Shown here piece after piece: positions 32,741 to 39,665 of a stretch of DNA of 40,602 nt; position 1 is the first letter of the stretch; every line of letters starts with the position of its first letter. The notes under the pieces are model-generated. The model ran no database searches. It worked only from the letters and a program-made list of their open reading frames with translations, and had not been told where the DNA came from. The DNA lies in the NCBI GenBank assembly GCA_045127535.1, contig JBGVQN010000027.1:1-40602 (forward strand), read 5' to 3'. The position numbers and the translations under genes are program-made. This DNA comes from UBA2942 sp045127535. Its GTDB lineage: Bacteria > Bacillota > Clostridia > Lachnospirales > Lachnospiraceae.

Positions 32741-32771
32741 ACAGCCGGGTAGACACCCGGCTGTTTTTTTT
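32741..32771 (+). terminator. rho-independent terminator of the alpha operon
   Basis: ACAGCCGGGT (32741-32750) and ACCCGGCTGT (32755-32764), a perfect 10-bp stem with AGAC loop, then T8. A second hairpin, GACAAGGGGAC with GTCCTCTTGTC (32774-32805), follows at once. Confidence 0.96.
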
Positions 32772-32956
32772 GTGACAAGGGGACTGCAATCTGTGTCCTC
32801 TTGTCTTAAATTCCCATTCAGCCCATTATCAGATACATGGATACAGATTGCCTGGAGTGATGAAACTGTGAATGAATATGCTTTCCATTATTTGTATTTC
32901 TACAAGGCCATTTTACAGAATCCTTGCATTTTCCCACACAATGCTATAGAATATAC

Positions 32957-33085
32957 GTGGCTGAAATGCATATGAAACATCTGAAAATGCAGCATTTTCC
33001 TCTTTTATCCAGTGAGAAAAGGCATGCAAAAACCATACATGACAGGCACCAATGCTGCCCACGGGCAGCATTATGCATCAGCCAC
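32957..33085. repeat. palindromic element between rplQ and ecfA1
   Basis: The ends GTGGCTGAAATGCAT (32957-32971) and ATGCATCAGCCAC (33073-33085) are inverted repeats with a 2-nt indel. Inside are GAAAATG/CATTTTC (32983-32999) and a near-perfect palindrome AATGCTGCCC/GGGCAGCATT (33051-33072). It fills much of the 430-bp gap (32716-33148); the rest, 32806-32956, shows nothing recognisable. Different in sequence from the other palindromic repeats. Confidence 0.55.
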
Positions 33086-33148
33086 AAAAATTGATGTAGA
33101 ATAACCCTAAGACCACAGCAGAGCCGCTGCTCTGGATTGGAGAATGGA

Positions 33149-34099
33149 ATGCAGCTGATCAAAATTGCAAAACTCGTACACGATTACATCAAATACAACG
33201 AAGAAGGTGACGCAGACGGTGTCAACCGTGCCATCGACGGCGTAGACCTGGAAATAGAAAAAGGAAGCTTTACTGCCATTTTGGGACACAACGGTTCCGG
33301 TAAGTCCACTTTGGCCAAGCATCTCAATGCCATCCTCCTGCCTACAGAAGGAACGGTATGGGTAGGGGAAAAGGATACTGCAGACAGTGCAAAGCTCTGG
33401 GATATCCGCCAGGGAGCAGGGATGGTATTTCAAAATCCTGACAACCAGATCATTGGCAATGTGGTAGAAGAAGACGTGGCCTTTGGCCCGGAAAACATCG
33501 GAGTCCCCACCCCGGACATCTGGACCAGAGTAGAGCAGAGCTTAGAAGCCGTAGGCATGATGGCCTACCGTAAAAAATCTCCCAACAAGCTTTCAGGAGG
33601 ACAAAAGCAGCGTGTGGCCATAGCTGGGGTCATGGCCATGAAGCCGGAATGTATCATCTTAGACGAGCCAACTGCCATGCTGGATCCAAACGGGCGCCAG
33701 GAGGTCATCAAAACCATCCGGGAGTTAAACCGCCAGGAGGGCATTACCGTAGTCCTGATTACCCACTATATGGAGGAAGTCATAAAGGCAGACCGTGTAG
33801 TCGTAATGGACGAGGGCAAGATCGTCATGGACGGCACCCCAAGAGAAATATTCTCCCAGGTAGAGCAGCTAAAAGCCTACCGCCTGGATGTACCCCAGGT
33901 CACAGAGCTGGCATATGAGCTAAGTCAGGCAGGCCTGCCGCTGCCATCAGGCATATTGACCATCGAAGAATTTGTACAGGCACTGTCCACTCTGAAAACG
34001 CAACCCACCGAGGCATCTGTGCCGACAGCCGGCATCACAGTGCTGCAATCAGAAGCAGAGCCACAACCAATGCCTCAAAGGGATACAGACAATCTGTGA
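33149..34099 (+). CDS. ecfA1: energy-coupling factor transporter ATPase EcfA1
   Basis: 316 aa ATPase of the ECF vitamin/metal uptake module, pairing with EcfA2 on EcfT. Walker A LGHNGSGKSTLAKHLN, Q-loop MVFQNPDNQIIGNVVEEDVA, signature LSGGQKQRVAIAG, Walker B IILDEPTAMLD, H-loop ITHYMEE. C-terminal about 35 residues beyond the usual end are low-complexity (ATG of ecfA2 is far away). ATG 33149 is preferred to TTG 33137 because GGAG lies 6 nt upstream. The gene usually abuts ecfA2; here 407 nt of repeats intervene. Confidence 0.95.
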   Translation: MQLIKIAKLVHDYIKYNEEGDADGVNRAIDGVDLEIEKGSFTAILGHNGSGKSTLAKHLNAILLPTEGTVWVGEKDTADSAKLWDIRQGAGMVFQNPDNQIIGNVVEEDVAFGPENIGVPTPDIWTRVEQSLEAVGMMAYRKKSPNKLSGGQKQRVAIAGVMAMKPECIILDEPTAMLDPNGRQEVIKTIRELNRQEGITVVLITHYMEEVIKADRVVVMDEGKIVMDGTPREIFSQVEQLKAYRLDVPQVTELAYELSQAGLPLPSGILTIEEFVQALSTLKTQPTEASVPTAGITVLQSEAEPQPMPQRDTDNL

Positions 34100-34116
34100 G
34101 TACAGATCCCAACCCA

Positions 34117-34207
34117 TAGGCAACTGCGAAACTGTATTCAATATCAGGAGAAGTACTTGTAAGAAACTATATTCAAAACTTCTGGTAATGTGTTTCGCAA
34201 TTACCTA
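34117..34207. repeat. short palindromic element with TAGGCAACTGCGAAAC ends
   Basis: TAGGCAACTGCGAAAC (34117-34132) is an inverted repeat of GTTTCGCAATTACCTA (34192-34207), differing by two transitions that remain wobble-pairable. AGAAGT (34149-34154) pairs with ACTTCT (34177-34182) inside. 91 bp, same ends as the larger neighbour at 34219, from which it is 11 bp away. Confidence 0.7.
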
Positions 34208-34218
34208 ATACCAACATA

Positions 34219-34477
34219 TAGACAATTGCGAAAGCATGCTTGGTATCAGCTTTGGGAAGTATCTGCAAGAAAATGTTTTCTAAGCAGGACTCTTGAAAAC
34301 GCCGGTCCTTAGGTGTTTGACAGACAAATGCAGCAGGAAACTTGTTTACTGATGCATTTGTCTGTCAGACACCTTAGTACCGCTGCGTTTTCACCGAAGC
34401 GAGAGCGTGTCCTGCGTGAAAATATTTTCTTGCAGATACTTCACAAAGCGTCCGTCAAGATATTTCGCAATTGTCTA
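34219..34477 (+). repeat. large palindromic element, copy B
   Basis: 259 bp. Ends TAGACAATTGCGAAA (34219-34233) and TTTCGCAATTGTCTA (34463-34477) are perfect inverted repeats. Next come arms of about 40 nt (AGCTTTGGGAAGTATCTGC... with ...GCAGATACTTCACAAAGC). The conserved core is AGCAGGACTCTTGAAAACGC (from 34283) on the left, and TAGTACCGCTGCGTTTTC plus ACCGAAGCGAGAGCG (34375-34407) on the right. The inner stem 34311-34332 with 34353-34374 is 22 bp with one G-T pair. It occupies most of the ecfA1-ecfA2 gap. Confidence 0.8.
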
Positions 34478-34506
34478 ACTGACCTACGTGAAAGGAGACA
34501 GAATAC

Positions 34507-35373
34507 ATGTCTATTGTGTTAAAGAACGTCAGCTATATTTATGACCCGGATTCTGCCATCCCGGTAAAGGCATTGGAGGATGTGAGCTTGGAGATCTATG
34601 ACGGGGAATTCATCGGCCTTATGGGTCACACAGGTTCCGGCAAATCCACACTGGTACAGCATTTAAACTGTCTCATCCGCCCTACAGAGGGTGAGATCTA
34701 CTATAATGGAGAAAATGTATTGGCAGAGGATTACCCCTTAAAGACCCTCCGCAGCAAGGTAGGACTGGTATTCCAGTACCCGGAGCATCAGCTTTTTGAG
34801 ACAGATGTGCTGTCTGACGTATGCTTTGGCCCTAAAAATCTGGGACTGAGCAGGGAAGATGCCATAGAACGTGCCAAGGAAGCCCTTGCTCTGGTGGGTA
34901 TGGGAGAAAAATACTACAGCCGTTCCCCCTTTGAACTGTCAGGAGGCCAGAAACGCCGGGTAGCCATTGCAGGGGTACTTGCCATGAACCCGGAGGTACT
35001 CATATTAGATGAACCTACAGCAGGCTTAGACCCCAAAGGCAGGGATGAGATCCTGGATCGCTTAAAAAGCCTCCATGCAGAAAAAAAGATCACCATTATC
35101 CTGGTATCCCACAGCATGGAAGATGTGGCCAACTATGCTTCCCGCATCATTGTCATGGACAAAGGCAAGGTGCAGATGGACGGCACCCCAAAAGAAGTGT
35201 TCCGCCATTACAAAGCGTTAGAGCAAATGGGACTGGCTGCACCACAGGTCACTTATTTGGCCCATGCGCTGAAAGAAAACGGATTTGCCATAGATACAGA
35301 CATTACCACAGTGGCAGAGGCAAAGGCTGCCATCCTGCAGTTGTTTGAAAAAACAGGGCAGAGCCAGACATGA
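34507..35373 (+). CDS. ecfA2: energy-coupling factor transporter ATPase EcfA2
   Basis: 288 aa second ATPase of the ECF module. Walker A MGHTGSGKSTLVQHLN, Q-loop VFQYPEHQLFETDVLSDVCF, signature LSGGQKRRVAIAG, Walker B LILDEPTAGLD, H-loop VSHSMED. The Q-loop EHQLFE is the EcfA2 type and differs from DNQIIG in EcfA1, consistent with a heterodimer. RBS AAAGGAG, 5' to ATG 34507. After the stop a tandem hairpin array begins. Confidence 0.97.
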   Translation: MSIVLKNVSYIYDPDSAIPVKALEDVSLEIYDGEFIGLMGHTGSGKSTLVQHLNCLIRPTEGEIYYNGENVLAEDYPLKTLRSKVGLVFQYPEHQLFETDVLSDVCFGPKNLGLSREDAIERAKEALALVGMGEKYYSRSPFELSGGQKRRVAIAGVLAMNPEVLILDEPTAGLDPKGRDEILDRLKSLHAEKKITIILVSHSMEDVANYASRIIVMDKGKVQMDGTPKEVFRHYKALEQMGLAAPQVTYLAHALKENGFAIDTDITTVAEAKAAILQLFEKTGQSQT

Positions 35374-35406
35374 TGTGCTGCAGGAGCATACTGCCAGCTT
35401 AGCACA

Positions 35407-35562
35407 GGTGCAAAAGTCCAGTTCAGAAGGCGATTTTCTGGAAAAGGTGCAAAAGTCCTGTTCAGAAAGCGATCTTCTGGAAAGGGTGCAAAAGTCCTGT
35501 CCAGAAGGCGATCTTCTGGAAAAGGTGCAAAAGTCCAGTTCAGAAGGTGATCTTCTGAAAAA
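35407..35562 (+). repeat. 4 x 39-bp tandem repeat of hairpins between ecfA2 and ecfT
   Basis: Units start at 35407, 35446, 35485 and 35524, each beginning GGTGCAAAAGTCC. Every unit contains a hairpin TTCAGAAG-loop-CTTCTGAA or a variant. Unit 3 has TCCAGAAG/CTTCTGGA while unit 4 has TTCAGAAG/CTTCTGAA, a paired C-G to T-A change that keeps the stem. All frames stay open because 39 is a multiple of 3, and one plus frame would encode a 13-residue repeat (VQKSSSEGDFLEK), but without RBS. A further hairpin CCATTCTGT/ACAGAATGG follows at 35589-35628. Confidence 0.85.
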
Positions 35563-35677
35563 AGTATAGAAAGAGTAGTGCAGACCGCCCATTCTGTCAG
35601 AATTCTGAAAAACAGATATACAGAATGGAGGCTTCTGATGATGCATATGCGCAAAAGGCGCAGGAAAGAGATAACAG

Positions 35678-36484
35678 ATGATACGTGACATAACCATAGG
35701 ACAATACTATGCAGTGGATTCCCCCATTCATCGCCTTGACCCCAGAGTCAAGCTGATGGGCACCCTGCTTTATATCGTAGGACTGTTTCTGGCAAAAGGA
35801 TTTGTGGGATATCTGTTTGGCGCCCTGTTTCTGGCCCTGGTCATCCATTTATCCAAAGTCCCTTTCCGGTATATGGTACGGGGCTTAAAGGCCATTGTAT
35901 TGCTGCTGCTTTTGAGTGTATCCTTTAACCTGTTCCTGACCAAAGGAACACCCATTATACAGTTTACAGACAACATCGCCATCACCTGGGAAGGATTCAG
36001 TCTGGCTGCCCGCATGGCTGTGCGCCTGATCTTGCTCATCATAGGCTCCAGTCTTATGACCCTGACCACCACCCCAAACGATCTGACAGATGGTCTGGAA
36101 AAAGGACTTGGCTTCTTAAAAGTCATCAAAGTCCCGGTACATGAGATCGCCATGATGATGTCCATCGCCCTGCGGTTCATCCCCATATTAATAGAAGAAA
36201 CAGACAAAATCATGAAAGCCCAGATCGCCAGAGGCGCAGACTTTGAAAACGGCAACCTGATCCAAAAAGTCAAAAACATGGTGCCCCTGCTAGTCCCCCT
36301 TTTCATCTCAGCCTTCCGCCGCGCCGGAGACCTGGCCATGGCCATGGAAGCCCGCTGCTACCACGGCGGAGACGGCCGAACCAAGATGAAACCCCTGATC
36401 TACAAAAAACAGGACTACATGGCATACGGAGTGCTGGCACTGTTTCTGCTGGGGATACTGATCTTGAGAAAATTTGGGCTGTAA
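35678..36484 (+). CDS. ecfT: energy-coupling factor transporter transmembrane protein EcfT
   Basis: 268 aa membrane scaffold linking the two ATPases to exchangeable S components (substrate-binding subunits). Several hydrophobic segments, then the cytosolic coupling helices with the ATPase-contacting motifs: ARG in KAQIARGADFENGN and ARC in MAMEARCYHGGDGR. IGQYYAVDSPIHRLDPRVKL is the typical start. No S-component gene is in the window, so this is a shared group II ECF module that probably serves unlinked vitamin or metal S proteins. Confidence 0.96.
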   Translation: MIRDITIGQYYAVDSPIHRLDPRVKLMGTLLYIVGLFLAKGFVGYLFGALFLALVIHLSKVPFRYMVRGLKAIVLLLLLSVSFNLFLTKGTPIIQFTDNIAITWEGFSLAARMAVRLILLIIGSSLMTLTTTPNDLTDGLEKGLGFLKVIKVPVHEIAMMMSIALRFIPILIEETDKIMKAQIARGADFENGNLIQKVKNMVPLLVPLFISAFRRAGDLAMAMEARCYHGGDGRTKMKPLIYKKQDYMAYGVLALFLLGILILRKFGL

Positions 36485-36602
36485 GAGATGATTCAGGCTG
36501 TTAGCCCATCCTGCTGCAGATAAAGAGGAGAAATACCTGAATTTATTGAGAGAGAGTCAGATTGAGCAGCTGATGATCAACAGTAAATCATATGAAATAT
36601 CA

Positions 36603-36831
36603 GCTTTGCAGCGCAGGGGGATTGGGGCATAGGGCAGATCAGTATTTTTTAGCAGGACTCTTGAAAACGCCGGTACTTAGGTCTCGGACAGGAGAAAACA
36701 GACGGAAGTTTACTTACGGCTGTTTTTGACTGGCAGAGACCTTAGCACCGCTGCGTTTTCACCGAAGCGAGAGCGGATCCTGCGTAAAATACTGATCTGC
36801 CCTATGCCCCAATCCCCCTGTGCTGCAAAGC
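36603..36831 (+). repeat. large palindromic element, copy C, with 46-bp arms
   Basis: 229 bp. Arms 36603-36648 and 36786-36831 are inverted repeats over 46 bp with a single difference (G-T wobble); their sequence is unrelated to the arms of copies A and B. Between them lies the same core: AGCAGGACTCTTGAAAACGC on the left (from 36651), and ACCGCTGCGTTTTC with ACCGAAGCGAGAGCG on the right. The inner stem starts AGGTCTC/GAGACCT and again differs in sequence from the other copies. It sits 23 nt before the truA start, just upstream of its RBS. Confidence 0.82.
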
Positions 36832-36854
36832 GTCTGTTCAAAAAGGAGAATCTA

Positions 36855-37919
36855 ATGAATCAAAAGCGTATCAAGCTGATCGTATCCTATGATGGTACCA
36901 ATTATTGCGGCTGGCAGCTGCAGCCCAACGGCCTGTCCATTGAGGCAGTTTTAAATAAGCATCTGTCTGAGCTGCTCCGTGAAGACATTGCTGTCATCGG
37001 TGCCAGCCGCACTGACTCCGGTGTACATGCGCTGGGCAATATTGCAGTCTTTGACACCCAAACACGGATCCCTGCAGAAAAAATCGCTCTGGCTTTAAAC
37101 CAGCGCCTTCCTGCAGACATCGTGATCCAAAGCTCCTGTGAAGTTCCCCTTTCCTATCACCCAAGGAAGTGCAACACCAGAAAAACTTATGAATATCGAA
37201 TTTTAAACCGCAGGATCCCCTGGCCGGCAGAGCGCTTCAATTCCCTGTTTTACTATATGCCTCTGAATCTGGAGCATATGCAGCAGGCAGCAGCCTTTCT
37301 GGTAGGGGAGCATGACTTTGTCAGCTTCTGCTCCACCAGAAACCAGGCAGAGGACACAGTACGTACCATATACAGTCTGGATGTGACCAGACAGGGAGAC
37401 ATGATCACTGTGCGCATCTGCGGCAATGGATTTCTCTACAATATGGTACGCATCATTGTAGGCACCCTTTTGCGGGTAGGCACCGGGCTGTACACCCCAG
37501 AGCATGTAGAAGAAATTTTATATGGGAGAGACAGAGCCTTGGCAGGCCCCAAAGTCCCTCCGGAGGGGCTGACTCTGGTATCCATCGATCCGGAAGAAAC
37601 CTTAGAGGATGAAATACAGATTTCCAACCGATACATGGATTACCGTCTGGTACAAAAATACATTGAGAGCCAAGGCTATGCCTTGTTAGAGATCCGCCGC
37701 TGTGTGCCGGAGGATTTTGAACGCACCGTCATCCGTCTGTGTAAGCAGTGTGCCAGAAATCAGGCAGAACGGATCTATGTGCGGGATGATACCCACAGGT
37801 TAAAAGCCGGGGATACGTATGGCTACTTTACCTTTGCAGAGACTGACAGCTTGCCGGAGTGTGCAGAAGGAGAAGGCTGGCTGCTGACCAGAGATGAGCG
37901 AAGATGCAGCGAAAGCTGA
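36855..37919 (+). CDS. truA: tRNA pseudouridine(38-40) synthase TruA with a C-terminal extension
   Basis: 354 aa; converts U38-U40 of the tRNA anticodon arm to pseudouridine. The core (1 to about 250) has YDGTNYCGWQLQPNGLSIEA, the catalytic Asp D54 in GASRTDSGVHALGN, and GNGFLYNMVRIIVGTLLRVG. Usual length is 245-270 aa; about 100 further residues follow (ISNRYMDYRLVQKYIESQGY through the RDERRCSES end) that I do not recognise. The frame opens upstream at 36726 inside the repeat, but ATG 36855 follows AAGGAG. Fourth gene of the ecf unit, a common arrangement in Firmicutes. Confidence 0.94.
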   Translation: MNQKRIKLIVSYDGTNYCGWQLQPNGLSIEAVLNKHLSELLREDIAVIGASRTDSGVHALGNIAVFDTQTRIPAEKIALALNQRLPADIVIQSSCEVPLSYHPRKCNTRKTYEYRILNRRIPWPAERFNSLFYYMPLNLEHMQQAAAFLVGEHDFVSFCSTRNQAEDTVRTIYSLDVTRQGDMITVRICGNGFLYNMVRIIVGTLLRVGTGLYTPEHVEEILYGRDRALAGPKVPPEGLTLVSIDPEETLEDEIQISNRYMDYRLVQKYIESQGYALLEIRRCVPEDFERTVIRLCKQCARNQAERIYVRDDTHRLKAGDTYGYFTFAETDSLPECAEGEGWLLTRDERRCSES

Positions 37920-37937
37920 GAGCATTTTAAAGTTATG

Positions 37938-37978
37938 CAGTGCAGGTTAACATGATTGGTGTTGCCTGCACTGTTTTT
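37938..37978 (+). terminator. rho-independent terminator after truA
   Basis: CAGTGCAGG (37938-37946) pairs with CCTGCACTG (37965-37973), with AACA/TGTT within the loop, then TTTTT. Confidence 0.88.
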
Positions 37979-38010
37979 GGTTTCATCACCTGATCATAAA
38001 ATATTTATTC

Positions 38011-38039
38011 TTGCCTTTTTGGGCAGGGGATTATATAAT
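38011..38039 (+). promoter_or_regulatory. promoter of the lipoprotein gene
   Basis: -35 TTGCCT (38011-38016), 17-bp spacer, -10 TATAAT (38034-38039). Start codon 38 nt downstream of the -10. Confidence 0.75.
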
Positions 38040-38076
38040 CGTGATGTCAATAAAACTTATTAGGGTGAATGACAAA

Positions 38077-39321
38077 ATGAAAAAGAAACTGTTTATATCA
38101 ATGTTATGTGCAAGCATGCTGTTCAGCTGCGCAGCCTGTGGCAGCAATCCTACATCAACAGAAAATGCAAGTGATGTGACAACGGAAAGTGCAAATCATT
38201 CTGACCAGGACTACATGGAAACTATGGAATCCAGCGAAGAAGAGTCTGCTTTGGTAAGTTCTGATGAAGAGCAGTCTGATACTGCTATCATTCGTGCAGA
38301 AGAGCTTTATGAAGATGATGACGAAAATCGTGCATTGATGGAAAGCTTACAAGGCAAAATCCAATTTCTTGACCAGAGTGATGTATCCGTGATGATGTAT
38401 GATGAAAATAAGGTGTACACAAATAAATATAGTGATATCATCACTGTTGCGGAATTAGGGGAACAACCGGAATGGATCCAGTATTTTGAAAATGTGAATG
38501 TTACTGAAAGAGTGCTGTATTATGCCAACGGAAAGATCAATTGCTATAAGAATAGTGGAGTTGATTTCGCAGATATCGACTTTGATCCAGAAACAGATTT
38601 TATTGCTGGCATGGGAATGGGTTCTTTGTATGTGGCATCCAGACAGGACAATGGCTATGTGATGAAAGGATATGAAGAGAACAATGATGAATGGGTACTT
38701 CAGAGTGAGAATCTCATAACCAGATTTGAAAACAATATGGGTGATGATATTTCTGCTGAGATAAAAGATATTTTAGTGGTGCTTGGAAATGTGAACGGCT
38801 ATGAAGTATATTGCCGTACAAATGATAACGCATTATATCGTGTAGACCGTGCAAGGGAAGATGGCTTTTATATGACAACATCTGACCCAATCGCTGCCAA
38901 TGTTGAAAGTATATATGGAGTAGCGAGCAGTACAACAAATACAGTGCCGATTCATAGTAAAGCAGGAGATGAAAATGCTGTATATGCGGCTTCACATGGA
39001 AGAAGTATGGCGTCAAATGATGATGACTTTGAAATTACCTTTATGATGCCTGACGGCCATAAGCCAGATGAAATCAAGGATATATTTGAAGCAAACAGCT
39101 CAATCGTCTTTGTTTTTGAGAATGGTGATACATATATTACAGATGAAATAGAAGAAATTGAGCGTGACACATATGAAATGAAGAAGCTTGAGGAAATTTC
39201 TGCTTTAAACAGTGAAGGTAAAATTATTGATATGAGTGGAGATGCGTCTTCATTATTCAGTAAGAATATTTATATCCTGATGGATACAAATGAATTGTAT
39301 TATTATGAATTAGATCGATAA
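38077..39321 (+). CDS. acidic lipoprotein of unknown function
   Basis: 414 aa. The signal peptide MKKKLFISMLCASMLFSCAA offers two candidate lipidated cysteines, C18 (LFSC) and C21 (CAAC). A low-complexity acidic linker rich in Glu, Ser and Asp follows (about 22-90). The remainder looks like repeated short beta units with a bulky end (VLYYANGKINCY, ALYRVDR, VFVFENGDTYITDE, ILMDTNELYYYELDR), which could be a beta-propeller or similar extracellular fold. I do not recognise the family. It has its own promoter, 3' of a terminator, and it interrupts the usual truA-rplM adjacency, suggesting insertion. ATG 38077 is chosen for the signal peptide and AGGGTG. Confidence 0.75.
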   Translation: MKKKLFISMLCASMLFSCAACGSNPTSTENASDVTTESANHSDQDYMETMESSEEESALVSSDEEQSDTAIIRAEELYEDDDENRALMESLQGKIQFLDQSDVSVMMYDENKVYTNKYSDIITVAELGEQPEWIQYFENVNVTERVLYYANGKINCYKNSGVDFADIDFDPETDFIAGMGMGSLYVASRQDNGYVMKGYEENNDEWVLQSENLITRFENNMGDDISAEIKDILVVLGNVNGYEVYCRTNDNALYRVDRAREDGFYMTTSDPIAANVESIYGVASSTTNTVPIHSKAGDENAVYAASHGRSMASNDDDFEITFMMPDGHKPDEIKDIFEANSSIVFVFENGDTYITDEIEEIERDTYEMKKLEEISALNSEGKIIDMSGDASSLFSKNIYILMDTNELYYYELDR

Positions 39322-39360
39322 TGCTATCATGAATCATGCCTATTCTGCAGATCTGGTGGG

Positions 39361-39477
39361 ATGGAAAAAGCCCTTGCAGATTTGCAAAAAGTGATTGACA
39401 CACCCGGATATGTGTATTATAATGATAAAGCTGTGTTTAGACAGAAAAGTATGCGAATGCTGATTTTGAATCCTTAG
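39361..39477 (+). pseudogene. 38-codon coding-like fragment, possibly a TPR-type remnant
   Basis: ATG 39361 begins MEKALADLQKVIDTPGYVYY and continues to a stop at 39477. The composition and the ALADLQKVID pattern resemble the end of a tetratricopeptide-type protein. The frame is the same as that of the lipoprotein and is open right up to that gene's stop. There is no good RBS. The consensus rplM promoter lies inside it. Could be chance. Confidence 0.35.
39395..39423 (+). promoter_or_regulatory. consensus promoter for rplM-rpsI
   Basis: -35 TTGACA (39395-39400) and -10 TATAAT (39418-39423), both perfect consensus, with a 17-bp spacer. It gives a leader of about 235 nt before rplM. Confidence 0.88.
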
Positions 39478-39650
39478 TCCCGTTTTCAGGACAGCATTTA
39501 AATGCGTAAGAGAAAAGTCTGACTGCTGGTTTGACCGCCCGGACATCGGCATACCAAAGCTAGAGAGGACCACGTTCTTACCCGCTACATGGGATAAGCA
39601 CACTGATTGACAGGATTGCGCACCCTTGCAGGTGCATTGAGTTAGATTTA
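39478..39650 (+). promoter_or_regulatory. rplM leader, candidate L13-type regulatory RNA
   Basis: The leader contains GTCC/GGAC (39478-39493), GCAT/ATGC (39496-39507), CTTA-CCC/GGG-TAAG (about 39577-39598) and GCACC/GGTGC just before the RBS AGGAGG. L13 leaders upstream of rplM-rpsI are an established autoregulatory RNA class in Firmicutes; membership here rests on position and hairpins, not on a matched consensus. Confidence 0.5.
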
Positions 39651-39665
39651 TCAGGAGGTATACCG

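Noticed and set aside
32772..32975. 67-codon plus-strand frame after the alpha operon terminator
   Set aside because: Starts at the terminator T-run, no RBS, contains a hairpin and ends in a palindromic element.
34313..34522. 69-codon plus-strand frame in the ecfA1-ecfA2 gap
   Set aside because: Lies almost wholly inside palindrome B; stem sequence explains its openness.
35407..35562. CRISPR array
   Set aside because: Units are contiguous copies with no unique spacers and no cas genes nearby.
35345..35569. Plus-strand frame encoding four 13-residue repeats
   Set aside because: TTG start without RBS inside ecfA2; all frames are open because the unit is 39 bp without stops. Treated as a DNA/RNA repeat, though translation is not excluded.
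35218..35697. 159-codon minus-strand frame over the same array
   Set aside because: Same cause: a stop-free 39-bp unit gives long frames on both strands; no RBS and antisense to ecfA2.
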